From a virus: a DNA stretch of 64,000 nucleotides. Positions 6,668 to 14,746 of this stretch are shown one piece after another. The position numbers were made by a program, and so were the translations under genes. Numbering within the stretch: position 1 is the stretch's first letter; each line of letters begins with the position of its first letter. The stretch is from IMG/VR virus record IMGVR_UViG_3300036760_000139, positions 1 to 64,000 of that record. One strand, written 5' to 3'. The notes under the pieces were generated by a model. It was given only the letters and a program-made list of their open reading frames with translations. It was not told the DNA's origin and did no database searches.

Positions 6668-7474
6668 ATGCCCGACAAAGACAAGGTCACGGTCCTGGTC
6701 CCGGGACTCGTCGCCAAACTGACCAAGATCCTCGGCCAAGTCGGCGGCATCCCCAAGGACCAGAAACATCAGCAGGGGTGGATGTATCGGTCGGAGGACG
6801 CACTCATGGAGCGCCTGCGCCCGTTACTCGCTGGCGAGGCCATCCTTTGCCTGCCGTCCGAGGAGTCGGTAACGACTCTCGCGCCCGTGCGATCGAACGA
6901 GGGCAAGGAAGCCTCGCACTTCGTCGTTCGCGTCGGCTACACGTTCATCGACGCGGCCACTGGAGAAACCCTTGGTCCCTGTTACATGAGCGGCGAGGCC
7001 GCCGACTGGGGCGACAGGGCTCTGCAAAAGGCGCAGACATTCGCCGGCAAGGCGTTCCTCTCCAAGGTATTTATGATCTCGTGCGGTGACGATGTGGCCG
7101 ACGGGAACGGAGAAGGCAAGACGACGCCTAGCGTCCAGGTCCCACGCAAGAGCGATCAGCTGGAGACGACCACGCCGCCGCCGCAAGGAACGCCGCCCTC
7201 AACGCCACCGCCACAAGGGCCGCCGCCCGAACGTGAGCCGGGGGACGACGATAATGTGCTGTTGCCGGTCCTGGTCACCAGCGTCACCCCAAGGACGTCC
7301 AAAACCAAGAAACCGTACTTCGTCATTGAGACCTCGGACAGCCAGAGACTAATCACCTTCGACACCAAACTCGGAGAACTCGCCAAGAAGGCACTCGCCG
7401 AACACAACCCCCTGTTGATCCTCTCCGAGGACCAGAACGGGTTCCCAACTGTCGTGACGATGGAGTGGGCGTGA
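6668..7474 (+). CDS. erf: ERF-family single-strand annealing protein
   Basis: A 268-residue protein from ATG 6668, with GGAGGAG just upstream. Residues about 5-150 match the ERF superfamily: a conserved core near 114-150 (SGEAADWGDRALQKAQTFAG, then FLSKVFMISCGDD). A Pro/Gln-rich linker (about 170-195) leads to a separate C-terminal beta-rich domain (about 198-268) that may bind DNA or a partner. ERF proteins anneal complementary single strands during phage recombination or circularisation. The exonuclease gene follows with a GTGA overlap, completing a two-component recombination pair. Confidence 0.85.
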   Translation: MPDKDKVTVLVPGLVAKLTKILGQVGGIPKDQKHQQGWMYRSEDALMERLRPLLAGEAILCLPSEESVTTLAPVRSNEGKEASHFVVRVGYTFIDAATGETLGPCYMSGEAADWGDRALQKAQTFAGKAFLSKVFMISCGDDVADGNGEGKTTPSVQVPRKSDQLETTTPPPQGTPPSTPPPQGPPPEREPGDDDNVLLPVLVTSVTPRTSKTKKPYFVIETSDSQRLITFDTKLGELAKKALAEHNPLLILSEDQNGFPTVVTMEWA

Positions 7475-8064
7475 TCCCAGGCTACACCTTCGACCCGGCA
7501 ACGCACACGCACGCACTCAATGGCGTGGTGTTGCCGGGCGTCACCAGCGTACTCAAGGCCGAGCACTTCGTCGATGACCGCTGGTGGAATGACAACGCCC
7601 GCGACCGCGGCACGTACATCCACCAGTGCATCCAAGCCCTACACGAGAACGACCTCGACGAGTCGCGGTTACTCTCAGAGTACGCCGGGTACGTCGCTGG
7701 CTACAGGGCGTTCCTGGTCGAGAAGGGGTTTGTCGCCATAGAGGTCGAGAGGCCCGTCTGCTCGGTCAGCCGAATGTTTGCCGGCGTCCTCGACCTCATA
7801 GGCGTCTTCCGAGGCAACCCGACCCTAGTGCTGATCGACGCAAAAACCGGAGAACCTGGGGAGGCCGTGAAACTCCAGACCGCCGCCTACAGACTAGCGT
7901 ACCACGAGGAAACCAAAACGTACATTCCCGATAGGTACGCGCTGCAACTATCCCGTGAGGGTACCTACAAGCTCCACGGTCCCTTCCTCGGTCAGTCAGA
8001 CGAAACCGTTTTCCTGTCGGCCGTCAACTGCTGGTGGTGGAGACAGAATCATGCGCGGAGCTAG
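7471..8064 (+). CDS. RecB/Cas4-like PD-(D/E)XK exonuclease
   Basis: A 197-residue protein from GTG 7471, overlapping the annealing-protein stop. It contains an early HQCIQALHEND region and the catalytic signature AGVLDLIG...VLIDAKTGEP (motifs II and III), followed by KLQTAAYRLAY (QxxxY-type motif IV). These define RecB-like phage exonucleases that resect ends for annealing. The C-terminus is short and its last codons overlap the HNH endonuclease gene. Confidence 0.8.
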   Translation: MIPGYTFDPATHTHALNGVVLPGVTSVLKAEHFVDDRWWNDNARDRGTYIHQCIQALHENDLDESRLLSEYAGYVAGYRAFLVEKGFVAIEVERPVCSVSRMFAGVLDLIGVFRGNPTLVLIDAKTGEPGEAVKLQTAAYRLAYHEETKTYIPDRYALQLSREGTYKLHGPFLGQSDETVFLSAVNCWWWRQNHARS

Positions 8065-8527
8065 GAGTTCCCTCCTCGTTCGCTTTTTCGAGAAGGTTCG
8101 TGTGCCATCCGCAGACCCCAATGTTTGTTGGGAGTGGATGGCGGCTATGGATCGAGATGGCTACGGTCGGATCAATGCGGGAGGTCGCGATGAAGGGGAA
8201 CTTCGCGCACATCGCATTGCATGGGAAATCGCCAACGGGCCCATTCCCGCCAGCATAATCGTGTGCCACAAGTGCGACAACCCATCATGCGTTCGCCCAT
8301 CACATCTCTACGTCGGAACCATCGCCGACAACCAGCGCGACATGGCCGCACGGCGCAGGGGTAATCGCAGCGGGGTCGGATTGCCGTATGGGGTGAGTCC
8401 CAATGGGCAACGGTGGAAAGTGCAAATCAGGACTGGCGGCCACAACCAGCATTTCGGCACTTACGACACCATCGACGAAGCCGCTGCCATCGCGCAGCGA
8501 GAACGGGAGAGACTTTATGAGCACTGA
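8051..8527 (+). CDS. HNH homing endonuclease with AP2 domain
   Basis: A 158-residue protein from ATG 8051. An N-terminal HNH_3-type nuclease (CWEWMAAMDRDGYGRI, AHRIAWEIANGPIP, VCHKCDNPSCVRPSHL) is followed by an AP2-like DNA-binding domain (GVSPNGQRWKVQIRTGG, FGTYDTIDEAA). It overlaps both neighbours, inserted between the exonuclease and the coiled-coil gene without visibly breaking either. This is the usual form of free-standing homing endonucleases in phages. Confidence 0.85.
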   Translation: MRGARSSLLVRFFEKVRVPSADPNVCWEWMAAMDRDGYGRINAGGRDEGELRAHRIAWEIANGPIPASIIVCHKCDNPSCVRPSHLYVGTIADNQRDMAARRRGNRSGVGLPYGVSPNGQRWKVQIRTGGHNQHFGTYDTIDEAAAIAQRERERLYEH

Positions 8528-9215
8528 CATCGTGGCGCGAGAGAAACCCGAGCTGGCGACCAAGAGCTCGTCGCTGTTGGTCACCGCCAACGCCATCCAG
8601 ATCCAAACGGATGAGCACTACATGCTGGCCGACGACTTCTTGGGCAACATCAAGGCGTTGCAAAAAGAAATCGACGCCGGCTATAACGAAATCATCGCTG
8701 GAGCCTACGCGAACCACAAGCTCGCGGTCGCCACGAAGAAGCGGTACTCCGACCCGGTAGACGAAGCGGAGAAGGTCGTCAAGCGGAAGATGGGCGACTA
8801 CCAGGCGCAGAGGGAAGCGGAAGCCCGCAGGGAACAGGTGGCGGCCGAGGCCGTAGCGCGCAAGGCCGCCGACGATGCCCAGCTCGCGCAGGCGGTAGCA
8901 CTCGAGGCCGCCGGCCACAAGGAGGCCGCACAAGCTGTACTCAGCGCGCCTCCGGCACCTGCCGCCATCCTTCCGATGGCTGTTGGGGTCCCCGTCCTCG
9001 AGGGTACGTCGTTCCGCAAACTGTACTCGTGCCGCGTGACGGACCTGCACAAGCTCGCGGTATTCGCGGTCGCCAACCCCGCGATCCTCGCCTCGTGCTT
9101 ACTCCCCAATGAGAAGTCGCTTGATGCGATGGCGCGGGCGCAGAAGGACTCGTTTTGCATCCCCGGGTGCGAGGTCGTGGTGGAGAACTGCATCGCAAAG
9201 CGGGCGACGCCATGA
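8517..9215 (+). CDS. Coiled-coil protein of the recombination cluster
   Basis: A 232-residue protein from ATG 8517. The middle (about 50-150) is a long Ala/Glu/Lys/Arg-rich helix (EAEKVVKRKMGDYQAQREAE), followed by a Pro-rich hinge and a compact C-terminal domain (about 168-232). Proteins of this layout are common beside phage ERF/RecT genes. A role in single-strand DNA handling or nuclease inhibition is possible but not shown. ATG is chosen from the reading-frame overlap with the HNH gene. Confidence 0.6.
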   Translation: MSTDIVAREKPELATKSSSLLVTANAIQIQTDEHYMLADDFLGNIKALQKEIDAGYNEIIAGAYANHKLAVATKKRYSDPVDEAEKVVKRKMGDYQAQREAEARREQVAAEAVARKAADDAQLAQAVALEAAGHKEAAQAVLSAPPAPAAILPMAVGVPVLEGTSFRKLYSCRVTDLHKLAVFAVANPAILASCLLPNEKSLDAMARAQKDSFCIPGCEVVVENCIAKRATP

Positions 9216-10165
9216 GCAACGGGACCGGAATGCTCTTTTCTGACTGGCTGCCCCGCTATCAACACATCGAGCGCCTCGGGCATGCCGACGTTGAGGGCCT
9301 GCTCGACGGCGAGGTGATCGTCCAGGAGAAACTCGATGGGGCGAATGCGACGGTCGCCATCGAGCCGGAGACCGGACGCCTGGTGATCGCCAGCCGAAGC
9401 AGTGTCAAGTCGGTGGCTGGAGACCCGCCGAACGGGTTTCGCGGGCTCGTCGAGTACGTGCTCGGAAACGATCCGCTACAGGAACTCGCGGCGTACTACA
9501 TCGTCCGCGGCGAGTGGCTGGTACCGCACTCGGTCAAGGACTACGCGCCCGATACCTACAAACTCTTCTACGTGTTCGATTGCCAGGAATACGACGACGG
9601 AAGATATGTCCATCCTGACGAGTGGAGAAAAATGGCCGAGGCGCTCGGCTGCTTTTGCGTCCCGACGATCGCCCGGCTTCTCAATCCGACCGCCGCCCAG
9701 ATCGCCGAACTGTCGGTGGGGTCGAGTGCCCTTGGTGCTCCGAAACGCGAAGGCGTGGTCGCCAAGCGGTACGGGTTCGTCAACCGGTTCGGACGGGTCA
9801 CTTGGGGCAAGGTGGTGGGCGAGGACTTCCAGCAGCGCCACAAGCTCTCGATGGGCGCTAGCAGATGGGACGCCCCCGAACTGCGGTTCGTCGCCGATGT
9901 CGTGACAGACGGCGCGGTGCTCAAGGTCGTCGGCAAGGTCTCTGACCTGCACGGGGAACCCGCTGACGTTCGGGCGATGGAAGAGGTTCTGGGCCGGCTC
10001 TGGCATGAGTGCGCGTACGAAGAACTAATCGATTGGTGGATCGAAAAGAAGGTGGACATCCTGTCGTTGCGCCAACTCAAAAAGGCTGTGTACCAGCGTG
10101 GGCGAGAGACGGCGCTTGCTTTCTTCAACGGCGTAGTTGGGAGAGGGGCCGAGAATGCCACGTGA
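9212..10165 (+). CDS. RNA ligase (Rnl2-like nucleotidyltransferase)
   Basis: A 317-residue protein from ATG 9212, overlapping the previous stop. Covalent nucleotidyltransferase motifs are visible: motif I EKLDGAN with Lys40 as AMP acceptor, SRSS (motif Ia), the VRGEWLV...YVFDC region (motif III/IIIa), REGVVAKR (motif IV) and WGKVVGEDF (motif V). A helical C-terminal domain (about 235-317) follows. Phage RNA ligases repair tRNAs cleaved by host defences or circularise RNA. The tRNA genes in this genome make tRNA repair plausible, but the substrate is inferred. Confidence 0.85.
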   Translation: MSNGTGMLFSDWLPRYQHIERLGHADVEGLLDGEVIVQEKLDGANATVAIEPETGRLVIASRSSVKSVAGDPPNGFRGLVEYVLGNDPLQELAAYYIVRGEWLVPHSVKDYAPDTYKLFYVFDCQEYDDGRYVHPDEWRKMAEALGCFCVPTIARLLNPTAAQIAELSVGSSALGAPKREGVVAKRYGFVNRFGRVTWGKVVGEDFQQRHKLSMGASRWDAPELRFVADVVTDGAVLKVVGKVSDLHGEPADVRAMEEVLGRLWHECAYEELIDWWIEKKVDILSLRQLKKAVYQRGRETALAFFNGVVGRGAENAT

Positions 10166-10685
10166 TCTAGAGAAGAAGCGCGAGTACCAGCGCAAGCACC
10201 ACGCAGCCAACCTGGAGAAGTACCGCGAGTCCAACCGCAAGTACAGGGCGGCGCACCGCGAGGAACTCAACGCGCTCCACCGCAAGCGGTATGCGGAGAA
10301 TCCCGAGAAAGCGCTCGTGCGCACCCGAGAGTACAGCCGCCGGCGCCGAGTGGAGCATCCCGACAAAACGCGCAGGGCCGCGCGCAAGTGGAGAGAAGGC
10401 AACCCCGAGAGGGTACGTGAATACCAACGCAAAGCCGACCTTCGTCGCAAGTATGGCCTTGCTGTCGAGGAATACGATGCAATGGTGGCCGCGCAAGATG
10501 GTCGTTGTGCGATCTGCGGAGAGATTCCAAGTGGGAGTCGGTCGGTGCTCGATGTGGACCATGACCATGCCACCGGAACTGTCCGTGGCCTGCTCTGCCA
10601 TGGGTGCAACAAGGCCACTGGGTTCTTGCACGACAACCCGGACCTCCTCCAAAAGGCAATCAACTATCTGCGGAGAACTGCGTGA
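10155..10685 (+). CDS. Endonuclease VII-like HNH nuclease, copy 1
   Basis: A 176-residue protein from ATG 10155. A long basic helical N-terminus (about 1-100) has repeated KYR..NR, EYSRRRR and REYQRK elements. It leads into a T4 endonuclease VII-type domain: CAICG, the LDVDHDHATGTVRGLLC core and CHGCN zinc pair, then FLHDNPDLL. The family includes junction-resolving and homing nucleases. Two paralogues with the same core occur at 26870 and 30964, which favours mobile or homing behaviour over a single housekeeping resolvase. It overlaps both neighbours. Confidence 0.85.
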   Translation: MPRDLEKKREYQRKHHAANLEKYRESNRKYRAAHREELNALHRKRYAENPEKALVRTREYSRRRRVEHPDKTRRAARKWREGNPERVREYQRKADLRRKYGLAVEEYDAMVAAQDGRCAICGEIPSGSRSVLDVDHDHATGTVRGLLCHGCNKATGFLHDNPDLLQKAINYLRRTA

Positions 10686-11455
10686 GCACCCTCTACCAGA
10701 TCCGCGATTGGGATCTGCACTTCGAGAACAACAAGAGCCGCGAGCGCGAGCTCTGCGCCTGGTGCCCGATCCCCAACAAGCAGGACGGTCTCGGCTACGG
10801 CCGGGTGATGCGAGCAAGGGACGGCGAGGCGATCTATGGGGCGTTCATGGCGGTGGTCCTGGTGGCGTCCAAACAGAACCGCCCGCGCGCCGGGTACTTG
10901 ACGGACACCGGGCGGGCTGACGGCGTGCCCTACGACTCGGACGCCTTGTCCATCAAGACCAAGGCGCGAGCCTCGATTCTCGCTAGGATGTTGGCGCTCT
11001 GCTCAGACGAAAGTATTGGATGGATAGATACTTTCGATACAAGTGCCTCCGGAGTGCCCGCCAAGTGCCCGCCAGGTGCCATAGAAGTGAAGAGAAGAGA
11101 AGAGAAAGAAGAGAAGAGAAGAGAAGGGAAGGGGGAACATTTCACGCCCCCCACGATCGAGGAAGCACGAGTCTACATCCAAGAAAAGGGCTACCACTTC
11201 ACGGCCGAGGAGTTCATCGGCAAGGGTGAGGCGGTGGGATGGGTGACTGGCAAGAACCGGGCACCCCTGAAATCCTGGAAGGGCTGGATGGCCACCTGGG
11301 AAGCCAATTGGCGGGAGAACCATCCCGAGAGGGCGACCAGCTGGCAAACCCTCTGCACCCGCTGTGGGAAGGAACCCCGCCGGCCGGACTCGGAGATGGG
11401 CGAGAAGTGTTTCAAGGAACTCAGGCTTGGACTAGAAGGAGACGGAGATGAATAA
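10682..11455 (+). CDS. Replication initiation / replisome organiser protein
   Basis: A 257-residue protein from GTG 10682 (overlaps the previous stop). The N-terminus (YQIRDWDLHFENNKSRE, PNKQDGLGYGRVM, GAFMAVVLVASKQ) resembles the N-terminal domain of phage replication initiators. A pure Lys/Arg/Glu linker (about 135-152) is encoded by an unbroken purine tract around 11085-11140. The C-terminus carries a CTRCGKE zinc half-site. Such proteins bind the phage origin and load helicase. No ATPase motif is present. The purine tract could itself be part of the origin. Confidence 0.65.
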   Translation: MSTLYQIRDWDLHFENNKSRERELCAWCPIPNKQDGLGYGRVMRARDGEAIYGAFMAVVLVASKQNRPRAGYLTDTGRADGVPYDSDALSIKTKARASILARMLALCSDESIGWIDTFDTSASGVPAKCPPGAIEVKRREEKEEKRREGKGEHFTPPTIEEARVYIQEKGYHFTAEEFIGKGEAVGWVTGKNRAPLKSWKGWMATWEANWRENHPERATSWQTLCTRCGKEPRRPDSEMGEKCFKELRLGLEGDGDE

Positions 11456-11717
11456 GAGAGTGAGTAGCCAACGTGCCCGACTAATTTCGGAGATGAGTGC
11501 TGGAAGTCTTCTTCTCGTCCCAGAGGATGCAATCACACTTGCTCTTGATCTCCTCGACGCGCGGAACGTTATAGAAAGCATCCGCAAATTGATTGATGGT
11601 GTTGATGTAAACGATCCCTATATCTACGTGAATGCGGCGCAGATCCGCAGTCTTTTGCCGAAAGGCGCGGGCGGCAACGCTGCTCGTGCTGCCGCGAAGG
11701 AGGTCGGGGATGAGTGA
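11448..11717 (+). CDS. Modular array gene 1
   Basis: An 89-residue protein with three features shared along the array: an N-terminal RVSS...RLISEMS element (shared with array gene 6), the element LALDLLDARN near residue 32, and a C-terminal Ala-rich ARAA...GDE tail encoded by the repeated junction sequence. That junction also supplies the ribosome site of the next gene. No family is recognised. It overlaps both neighbours. Confidence 0.6.
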   Translation: MNKRVSSQRARLISEMSAGSLLLVPEDAITLALDLLDARNVIESIRKLIDGVDVNDPYIYVNAAQIRSLLPKGAGGNAARAAAKEVGDE

Positions 11718-12102
11718 CGAGAAGGTAACCGAGGAAGACTGCTTCAACGTCTATTGGAATGGTGAGGGGGCGATGCCGCCTCATCTCTGTCTCGGAGATT
11801 TTGCTCGTGAACTCTCGATTGCCCGTGCCAATCTCCTCGACGTAAGCACAAAGGCAGAAGATCGGGCCACAGAACACCGCAAGGAATACTGTCAGGTTGT
11901 ATCTGAGAACATTGGGCACCGACAGCGCATCGCGGAACTGGAGCGAGAGCGGGATGAGGCGAGGCCCGTGCTGGAGGCGGCGCGTTATCAGGCGATGATT
12001 CATGGTTCAAAGATAGCCTACCGCGAAGCTTGTTACCAAACGGAATTGGCGATCAGCAGTTTTGACGCTGCTCGTGCTGCCGGGGGAGGCGAGGATGAGT
12101 GA
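11710..12102 (+). CDS. Modular array gene 2
   Basis: A 130-residue acidic, helical protein from ATG 11710. It contains ANLLDVSTKAED (a variant of the LLDAR element), the shared ELERERDEARPVLE coiled-coil element near residues 75-90 and the AARAAGGGEDE tail from the junction repeat. Function unknown; the coiled-coil element suggests oligomerisation or partner binding. Confidence 0.6.
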   Translation: MSDEKVTEEDCFNVYWNGEGAMPPHLCLGDFARELSIARANLLDVSTKAEDRATEHRKEYCQVVSENIGHRQRIAELERERDEARPVLEAARYQAMIHGSKIAYREACYQTELAISSFDAARAAGGGEDE

Positions 12103-12394
12103 GCCGAAGATTCTCTACGTCCACTTTGGCCTACTCCCGGCGAATGGCCGATCGCACAATCACCTCACTGGATTGGATGAGGATGGCGTATCCGTCTATG
12201 AGGCCATCGAGCGGGATGACCGTCTCGATGTCATCCTTCCGAGTCTCACCGAGTCGGCCTGCGTCAGTCTGTCCGGCTGCTTGCGTAGGCCCATCTATAT
12301 CGTGACCGGGAGGCAAATCGGCAGAGGCAGCGACGGCGAGTCTCTGTTAAGTGATGTGGAGATAGTGGGGAGGCGAGGATGCCCGAGAGAATGA
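12095..12394 (+). CDS. Modular array gene 3
   Basis: A 99-residue protein from ATG 12095, whose ribosome site lies in the junction repeat. It begins MSEPKILYVHFGLLPANG and is predicted alpha/beta with no coiled coil, so it differs from its neighbours. Only its start-site junction is shared. The 3' end overlaps the next gene by 16 bases. No family is recognised. Confidence 0.55.
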   Translation: MSEPKILYVHFGLLPANGRSHNHLTGLDEDGVSVYEAIERDDRLDVILPSLTESACVSLSGCLRRPIYIVTGRQIGRGSDGESLLSDVEIVGRRGCPRE

Positions 12395-12792
12395 ACGGTG
12401 AGCGGCTGTGTTACCTAGCCTCGATGGCACGATGGACGGAGGTGAAGGAAATGGCCCTTGATCTCCTCGACGCACGCCGAGAGCGGGATGAGGCGCACGA
12501 GACGATCGCGTGGATCACCGGCACCGACGATGTAGAGAGTGTGATCGCCGGGGCAATGGCTGCTCTTGCTGCCAAGGGAGGCGGAGATGGTGAATCCAGA
12601 CTTGAGCGGATTCGCCGACTCATCGAGGAGCAGTACATAGAATGCCCGACGGGCTGCGGTGCGAGTTTCGAGGAGTTGCTTTGCTACGAGTTACACGATG
12701 GCGGCCTAACGTTTCGGGCGCTGGCGCAAAAGTGGAACATCGGCCTCCCGACATTGGGCTCCCTGATCGCTGACCACTGCGAACGGCTATGA
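12379..12792 (+). CDS. Modular array gene 4 with C-terminal HTH-like segment
   Basis: A 137-residue protein from ATG 12379 (site GGGGAGGCGAGG). It contains the shared MALDLLDARRERDEAHE element (about 26-42) and the AALAAKGGGDGES junction tail, here internal rather than terminal. After it comes a second domain with FRALAQKWNIGLPTLGSLI, which resembles a helix-turn-helix. It therefore looks like an array module fused to another small protein, as if the stop codon at the junction had been lost. Confidence 0.55.
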   Translation: MPERMNGERLCYLASMARWTEVKEMALDLLDARRERDEAHETIAWITGTDDVESVIAGAMAALAAKGGGDGESRLERIRRLIEEQYIECPTGCGASFEELLCYELHDGGLTFRALAQKWNIGLPTLGSLIADHCERL

Positions 12793-12803
12793 GGGAGGTG
12801 GGG

Positions 12804-13469
12804 ATGAATGACGAACGAATGTCAACTGCATCAGTAGAGTTAGCCTTACGTGACTTAGTTGACCATCCGACCGGAGTTCTGACCGCCGTTGGGCAGGAAT
12901 GCGTGATGCGTGATCTTCTCGACGCACGGGCGCAAGAGGAAAGCTGGAAGATCCTCGCAAACAAGGCGAACGAGCGGGCGGATTACTTTGAGCGAGAGCG
13001 GGATGAGGCGCTAGATGATAAGTGGAAACTCCTCAAGATTGTTACTGACAAGAATGTGGAGCTTCTGACTTTGCAGCGAGAGCTGATCGCATGGCGTGCT
13101 GCCATTCAGCGCATTACTCCTGGCGGTTCTGAGTTCATGGACCCCGAGAGTGTTGAGCGATGGGCGCAGAAGCAAAATCGTGAACTTGGGCAGGCAAAGA
13201 TGGACGTTGTGAAGCTGCGCCGAGAGCGGGATGAGGCGGGGGTCTTGGCGGCGGTTCTTGCCAAATGGCTTCATCGTGAGTGTGTGATGTCGGGGTTCGA
13301 CCTAGACGGCGGCTCCGTCCAAGAAAAACTTCTCAGCCTCGGTTTCGCTGAGATGCACTTGCCGGAGCCAGGATCACCCGAGGAGGAAGAGTTTGGACAA
13401 GACCAAGTGCTTTGCTACCTCAAACCGGAGTGGGCTGCTCGTACTGCCGGGGGAGGCGGGGATGAGTGA
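12804..13469 (+). CDS. Modular array gene 5 (coiled coil)
   Basis: A 221-residue protein from ATG 12804. It contains MRDLLDARAQEE near residue 33 and two copies of the ERERDEA element (about 63-70 and 138-145), separated by helical segments. It ends with the WAARTAGGGGDE junction tail. The duplicated element suggests growth by internal duplication. It is predicted to be largely coiled coil; function unknown. Confidence 0.6.
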   Translation: MNDERMSTASVELALRDLVDHPTGVLTAVGQECVMRDLLDARAQEESWKILANKANERADYFERERDEALDDKWKLLKIVTDKNVELLTLQRELIAWRAAIQRITPGGSEFMDPESVERWAQKQNRELGQAKMDVVKLRRERDEAGVLAAVLAKWLHRECVMSGFDLDGGSVQEKLLSLGFAEMHLPEPGSPEEEEFGQDQVLCYLKPEWAARTAGGGGDE

Positions 13470-13734
13470 GAGAGTAAGTAGTCACGCCTGCACGCGGATT
13501 GCAAAACTACTCTCCGGGCACACAAAACTGGAACGTGATCTTGCTGCCGATCTCCTCGACGCACGTACCCGCGCGAAGGAGCTGGAGGAGGCGCTGCGGG
13601 AAATCGAAGTACAGACCGCACTATCGAAGGGCTTGGCAACTCGTGCCCTGCGCGGGGAGAACCGCCCACTTGACGTTTCTGGCCCCAATGGGGGAGAAAA
13701 CTCCCCATTGGAACGCGGGGAGGAGAAGGGATGA
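13462..13734 (+). CDS. Modular array gene 6
   Basis: A 90-residue protein from ATG 13462 in the junction repeat. It has the RVSS...RIAKLLS N-terminus seen in array gene 1, AADLLDARTRAKELEEALRE near residue 30, and a divergent Gly/Pro-rich C-terminus. Its stop overlaps the nuclease-like gene downstream. No family is recognised. Confidence 0.55.
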   Translation: MSERVSSHACTRIAKLLSGHTKLERDLAADLLDARTRAKELEEALREIEVQTALSKGLATRALRGENRPLDVSGPNGGENSPLERGEEKG

Positions 13735-14264
13735 GCCTGGACAAGCCGAGGCGCACGACGAGTGAGGCGTTCAGGGAGTGGTTGCGGCCAGCCGGCTGCA
13801 TCATCCAAAGCGGTTCGTGCTGGGGTCGCCTTGAGTTTCACCACGAGAAGAGGCGCGGGGCCAGGGGCAGCGATCCGCTACTCGGCGGCTCCGACTTCTG
13901 CGGATTCTGGACTTGTGTGTTCCACCACAACATCGCGCAGAGTCACCGTGCCCAATTCGAGCTAGAACTCGGCATGCCGATCTGGCAATGGCTGTTCCGC
14001 CAGCTCTATCTCTACGCGATGGAGCGCGGGTTGCTTGAGGTGGACGGCGAGAAGGTCGTCGCGGAGCAACAGTGGCCCGAATCGCTGCAAGAGATTGCGG
14101 CAGGAGCCTTGAGGCAAATTTACGCACAGCGCGAAGAAATCCTGCGGGCTTTCGTCGCCAAGTATGGGTGCCAACCAGACGAGATCGTTCAGGTCGAGCA
14201 GGAGACAGCAAACGGAACGGCATGGCACGTAGAACCTCGTGCTGCTATCGGGGAGTCGGCGTGA
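13731..14264 (+). CDS. HNH-like nuclease (DUF968-like)
   Basis: A 177-residue protein starting in the ATGA overlap. The N-terminal half has a paired His/Cys arrangement: GCIIQSGSCWGRLEFHHEK, GSDPL and CGFWTCVFHHNIAQSHR. This resembles HNH-type phage nucleases in which a Cys pair and His pairs bind metal. The C-terminal half is helical. It is followed by a DUF1064-like endonuclease, so the two may act in recombination or junction processing. The exact family is uncertain. Confidence 0.6.
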   Translation: MSLDKPRRTTSEAFREWLRPAGCIIQSGSCWGRLEFHHEKRRGARGSDPLLGGSDFCGFWTCVFHHNIAQSHRAQFELELGMPIWQWLFRQLYLYAMERGLLEVDGEKVVAEQQWPESLQEIAAGALRQIYAQREEILRAFVAKYGCQPDEIVQVEQETANGTAWHVEPRAAIGESA

Positions 14265-14635
14265 CCCCGAACCCGGCATGGGCAATGCCCGGTCTCCGGA
14301 CGGCCCGCCCCGGGCGAATCAAGAGACCCGGCGAGATGAACAAACTTGAGGAAGCCTACTCATGGGTTCTCGAAGCCCGGAAGCGGGCAGGCGAGATTCA
14401 GTGGTGGGGGTACGAGCAGATGACCCTCAAGCTCGCGGACGGCGTGCGTTATACCCCCGACTTCGCTGTACTCACCCTTGGGATCAATACCACCGGCCAA
14501 CTCGAATTTCACGAGGTCAAAGGCTACATGCGCGATGACGCCCGCGTAAAACTCAAGGTTGCCGCGGCGATGTTCCCGTTCAAGTTCCTCCTCGTCCGCA
14601 AGAGCGGGCAGGGGTGGGAGATCACGGAGGCTTGA
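14261..14635 (+). CDS. DUF1064-like PD-(D/E)XK endonuclease
   Basis: A 124-residue protein from GTG 14261 in a GTGA overlap. MNKLEEAYSWVLEARKRAGEI begins the conserved part at about residue 26. Catalytic elements are YTPDF (Asp) and LEFHEVKG (Glu-x-Lys), followed by DDARVKLKVAAAMFP. This is the DUF1064 phage endonuclease pattern, a small restriction-fold nuclease found in phage recombination clusters, sometimes as a putative Holliday-junction resolvase. Confidence 0.75.
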   Translation: MTPNPAWAMPGLRTARPGRIKRPGEMNKLEEAYSWVLEARKRAGEIQWWGYEQMTLKLADGVRYTPDFAVLTLGINTTGQLEFHEVKGYMRDDARVKLKVAAAMFPFKFLLVRKSGQGWEITEA

Positions 14636-14746
14636 ATGCTGGCTCGAATACTAACGGCGATCGTCGGGACGTACCTGTTTGTGATCCTCGTCGAGATCGA
14701 CAACCGTGCAATCGCGCGCAACATGCAGAAGAGGACGGGACGATGA
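14636..14746 (+). CDS. 36-residue membrane protein
   Basis: ATG 14636 directly follows the endonuclease stop. MLARILTAIVGTYLFVILVE forms one membrane segment with a basic tail (RNMQKRTGR). The stop overlaps the next ATG. Function unknown. Confidence 0.5.
   Translation: MLARILTAIVGTYLFVILVEIDNRAIARNMQKRTGR

Larger units (their letters stand above)
11543..13566 (+). repeat. Dispersed module repeats in a small-gene array
   Basis: Three short sequences recur. The first is GATCTCCTCGACGCACG-like, at about 11547, 12460, 12911 and 13549. The second is GAGCGAGAGCGGGATGAGG-like, at about 11941, 12480, 12990 and 13221. The third is the gene junction GCTGCTCGTGCTGCC followed by GGGGGAGGCGAGGATGAG, at about 11679, 12067, 12559 and 13434. 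The junction encodes an Ala/Gly tail, a ribosome site and the next start codon. Similarity at DNA level between different frames of neighbours implies recent duplication or recombination. Confidence 0.75.
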
